From Spirochaetota bacterium (GTDB lineage Bacteria > Spirochaetota > Brevinematia > DTOW01): a stretch of 64,000 bases of DNA. The translations under genes were made by a program, and so were the position numbers. Position 1 is the stretch's first letter. Each line of letters starts with the position of its first letter. The DNA is taken from the NCBI GenBank assembly GCA_025061835.1, contig JANXAC010000001.1, positions 202,684 through 266,683 on the forward strand. Direction: 5' to 3'. Shown piece after piece: positions 62,601 through 64,000 of the stretch. The notes under the pieces were generated by a model. It saw nothing but the letters and a program-made list of their open reading frames with translations, had not been told where the DNA came from and made no database searches.

Positions 62601-64000
62601 CAATCCTGGCATAAGTCTTATATCACCTCCTCCCCATCACGATATATACAGTATTGAGGATATAGCACAACTTATATACGACCTCAAACACATAAATGTT
62701 GATGGCAGGGTTTGTGTAAAGTTAGTCTCTGAAACAGGAGTTGGAATAGTCGCTGCTGGTGTTACTAAAGGATACAGTGATACCGTGCAAATAAGTGGTC
62801 ATAATGGTGGAACTGGTGCTTCACCTTGGGGCTCTATAAAATACGCAGGTATGCCTTGGGAACTCGGTCTTGCTGAAACACAGAGAATACTCGTTGAAAA
62901 TAACTTAAGACATAGAGTTAAGTTAAGAGTTGATGGTGGTTTTAAGACAGGAAGAGATGTTGTGATATCCGCTCTGCTTGGTGGAGACGAATACGGGTTT
63001 GGAACAATGGCTATGATAGCAGAAGGTTGTATAATGGCTAGAATATGTCATACTAACAAGTGTCCAGTAGGCGTTGCTACACAAGACCCTGAACTAAGAA
63101 AGCGTTTCCCCGGCAAGCCTGAATGGGTAATGAACTACCTATTATTCGTAGCAAGAGAGGTAAGAGAAATACTTGCAAATATGGGCTACAATAGCCTGCA
63201 AGACATCATAGGTAGAACTGACCTGCTCAAACCGAAGTCAGAAGTGTTCTTACCAAAAACTAATAATATCAATTTAGGATACATATTACAAGACTACTCA
63301 GGATATGATAGAAATCTTTTGAGGTATAGTGGTAATAAGAACGAAATTCCAGAGAGAGAACATCTGGATGACAAGGTTATAAACGACGATAGTTTCAAGA
63401 AAGTAGTCCAGAACGACTCCGGAGAAGTTAATTTCTCATTCAAGATCAGAAATACCGATAGGACAGTAGGAGCAAAAATCTCAAACTACATAGTCAAGAT
63501 GTATAAGAAAAATAATCCTCTCAAGAATGCGAAGATAAACATTGAATACCGTGGAAATGCTGGACAAAGTTTCGGTGCCTTTATCATTGAAGGTATCAAT
63601 TTAACACTTATAGGTGATGCTAATGATTACCTCGGTAAAGGAATGTTTGGTGGTAGGATAGTTGTTAAACCTTCTGATGATGTTAAGTTTGACCCATACA
63701 AGAATGTTATCGCTGGTAATGTTTTACTTTATGGTGCTATAGGTGGTGAGGTTTATATAAGAGGTAGAGTTGGTGAGAGATTTGCTATCAGAAACAGTGG
63801 TGTCAAGGCAGTCGTTGAAGGAGTTGGAGACCATGGTTGTGAGTATATGACCGCCGGTATTGTTGTTGTAATAGGTAAGGTAGGTAAAAACTTCGGTGCT
63901 GGTATGAGTGGAGGACTTGCGTTTGTTCTTGATGAGGAAAATGTCTTCCCAAAACTCTACAACCCACAAATGGTTTCAATACAGAGAATTGACACAACCG
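59695..64000 (+). CDS. gltB: Glutamate synthase large subunit (3' end outside window)
   Basis: Partial: 1435 codons of a protein normally about 1500, open to the window edge. GAGGTT precedes the ATG. Amidotransferase Cys16 is exposed after a 15-residue propeptide (FHDECGVGFVANIDG). The central and FMN regions carry AQGAKPGEGGQLPGKKVSGD and SGHNGGTGASPWGSIKYAG; the [3Fe-4S] ligands are in EGCIMARICHTNKCPVGVAT. The C-terminal GXGXG beta-helix domain is entered (GGRIVVKPSDDV). It makes glutamate from 2-oxoglutarate and glutamine. gltD may follow outside the window. Confidence 0.97.
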   Translation, partial: MDIDWRKYFENFHDECGVGFVANIDGRRDHQTVIDGISAVANLTHRGALSADAKTGDGCGVLTRIPYKFFKRVVSPSLDEGKFAVAVIFLPTDKSKKEKSLQIINEVLSIRGFKVIAWRDVPIRKEFLGESALKSLPDIKQLFIEVPDNSKETERRLYITRKHIEYLFYQNALDNECYIASFSSRTIVYKGLLIAPQLAKFFADLNEEDFESDFVIFHQRYSTNTLPSWFIAQPFRMLAHNGEINTLQGNYYWMKAKESNFSKDIWGEDTKYLSPVIWPYGSDSSQLDNVLELLYMSGRDLIHSIMMLIPEAYKSNPFSSNDVKAFFEYNLTISEPWDGPAALVLTDSEFIVSILDRNGLRPARYVITEDNRIVMGSEVGMIEIDDRKVVEKGKLGPGEIIAIDLKNSKVLKDLEIKETYSKMYPYSDWVKNIVEIKIPDIPGQTYHTTYIEEELIRQQRSFGYDAGENEKQLAEMISTGKEPIGSMGDDTPIPVLSFKPRNLFDYFRQRFAQVTNPPIDPYREKIVMSLDTYIGSFGDILKDSPDNTKLLKFSSPVITNAEMSYLKELNNENFRSIVISTLYDSRSGKKLKDALEEVITKGVEAVKNGYNIVILSDRGVDGNNTYVPILLASAGLHHRLIRENLRSKCSIIVESGEPRTDHHFAVLIGYGVSLINPYLAYDTVVDIARTAAVEKVSEYPAEFTTTLSNYRKAIEAGLYKIMSKMGISDITSYRGAQIFEALGISSEVINEYFRGTITKIEGVGLDEIEKDYLEFYKKGYGDNFVPMLDDYGFYKYRKDGEFHEHNPDMLRAIQKATRQGDAEAYKEFSKIINTRQPSSLRDLLEIKSDREPIPIEEVESEYEIVKRFTTQAMSFGALGKEAHETIAIAMNRLGAKSNSGEGGELEERLFSESNSKIKQVASGRFGVSPSYLISAEEMEIKIAQGAKPGEGGQLPGKKVSGDIARARHTNPGISLISPPPHHDIYSIEDIAQLIYDLKHINVDGRVCVKLVSETGVGIVAAGVTKGYSDTVQISGHNGGTGASPWGSIKYAGMPWELGLAETQRILVENNLRHRVKLRVDGGFKTGRDVVISALLGGDEYGFGTMAMIAEGCIMARICHTNKCPVGVATQDPELRKRFPGKPEWVMNYLLFVAREVREILANMGYNSLQDIIGRTDLLKPKSEVFLPKTNNINLGYILQDYSGYDRNLLRYSGNKNEIPEREHLDDKVINDDSFKKVVQNDSGEVNFSFKIRNTDRTVGAKISNYIVKMYKKNNPLKNAKINIEYRGNAGQSFGAFIIEGINLTLIGDANDYLGKGMFGGRIVVKPSDDVKFDPYKNVIAGNVLLYGAIGGEVYIRGRVGERFAIRNSGVKAVVEGVGDHGCEYMTAGIVVVIGKVGKNFGAGMSGGLAFVLDEENVFPKLYNPQMVSIQRIDTT

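Noticed and set aside
1-64000. tRNA, rRNA, insertion sequence or prophage
   Set aside because: No conserved tRNA TPsiC or rRNA stretches, no transposase or integrase motif noticed by eye; a covariance-model scan would settle small RNAs.

Overview
ORGANISM. The window is AT-rich, gene-dense bacterial chromosome, with no rRNA, tRNA, insertion sequence or CRISPR array that I could see. Flagellar genes (flgC, fliS, a FlgJ-type rod protein), lipid A synthesis (lpxB), rod-shape genes (mreB, mreC), an Asp/Ser-rich set of class III cyclases and a protein resembling the spirochaete-restricted spiro-SPASM family suggest a flagellated, lipid-A-bearing member of the Spirochaetota. A deep lineage such as the Brevinematia is possible, but that is inference. 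LAYOUT. (1) 1-4.3 kb: flgC, an amidohydrolase overlapped by a tiny membrane-peptide gene, a lone BtuF-type binding protein, then a 0.9-kb gene-free block packed with two interspersed families of short palindromes beside an AT-rich trinucleotide tract, then fliS. (2) 4.3-16.9 kb: housekeeping genes (thiD, prfB, SufT-like, DUF58, FtsW/RodA, mltG, argB, gltX), a catalytically degenerate McsB-like protein and a DUF4139 protein. (3) 17-20 kb: a compact carotenoid operon crtI-cruF-crtB. (4) 20.5-36.2 kb: serS, a TPR/DtxR-like pair, a PilZ-GAF protein, recJ, thiE, a solitary groES, flgJ, mreBC, glutaredoxin, a ParB-fold protein, and parAB with two parS sites in and beside parB. (5) 36.3-64 kb, nearly all plus strand: rimO-pgsA, a class III cyclase with a membrane partner, lpxB, speH, a NAD-linked bidirectional [NiFe] hydrogenase operon hoxFUYH, the spiro-SPASM-like protein, a glycosyltransferase, an outer-membrane-like protein, two radical SAM enzymes, an ATP-grasp/FMN-dehydrogenase fusion, a second HAMP cyclase and the 5' 4.3 kb of gltB, which runs off the end. 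HOW IT FITS. The genes are mainly core metabolism, envelope and chromosome maintenance. hoxFUYH links H2 to NAD(H), and gltB assimilates ammonia using reduced cofactor. crt genes colour or protect the membrane, and mre/ftsW/mltG/lpxB/pgsA build the envelope. parABS implies that the replication origin is within reach. The repeat block at 3.2-3.8 kb is the most unexplained structure and could be an origin, a centromere-like site or a multi-operator control region. EXPRESSION. Start sites fall into two classes: strong Shine-Dalgarno sequences, and starts with none that instead sit 6-10 bases after a TATAAT box, suggesting common leaderless transcripts. All family calls are from reading motifs; no database search was possible.
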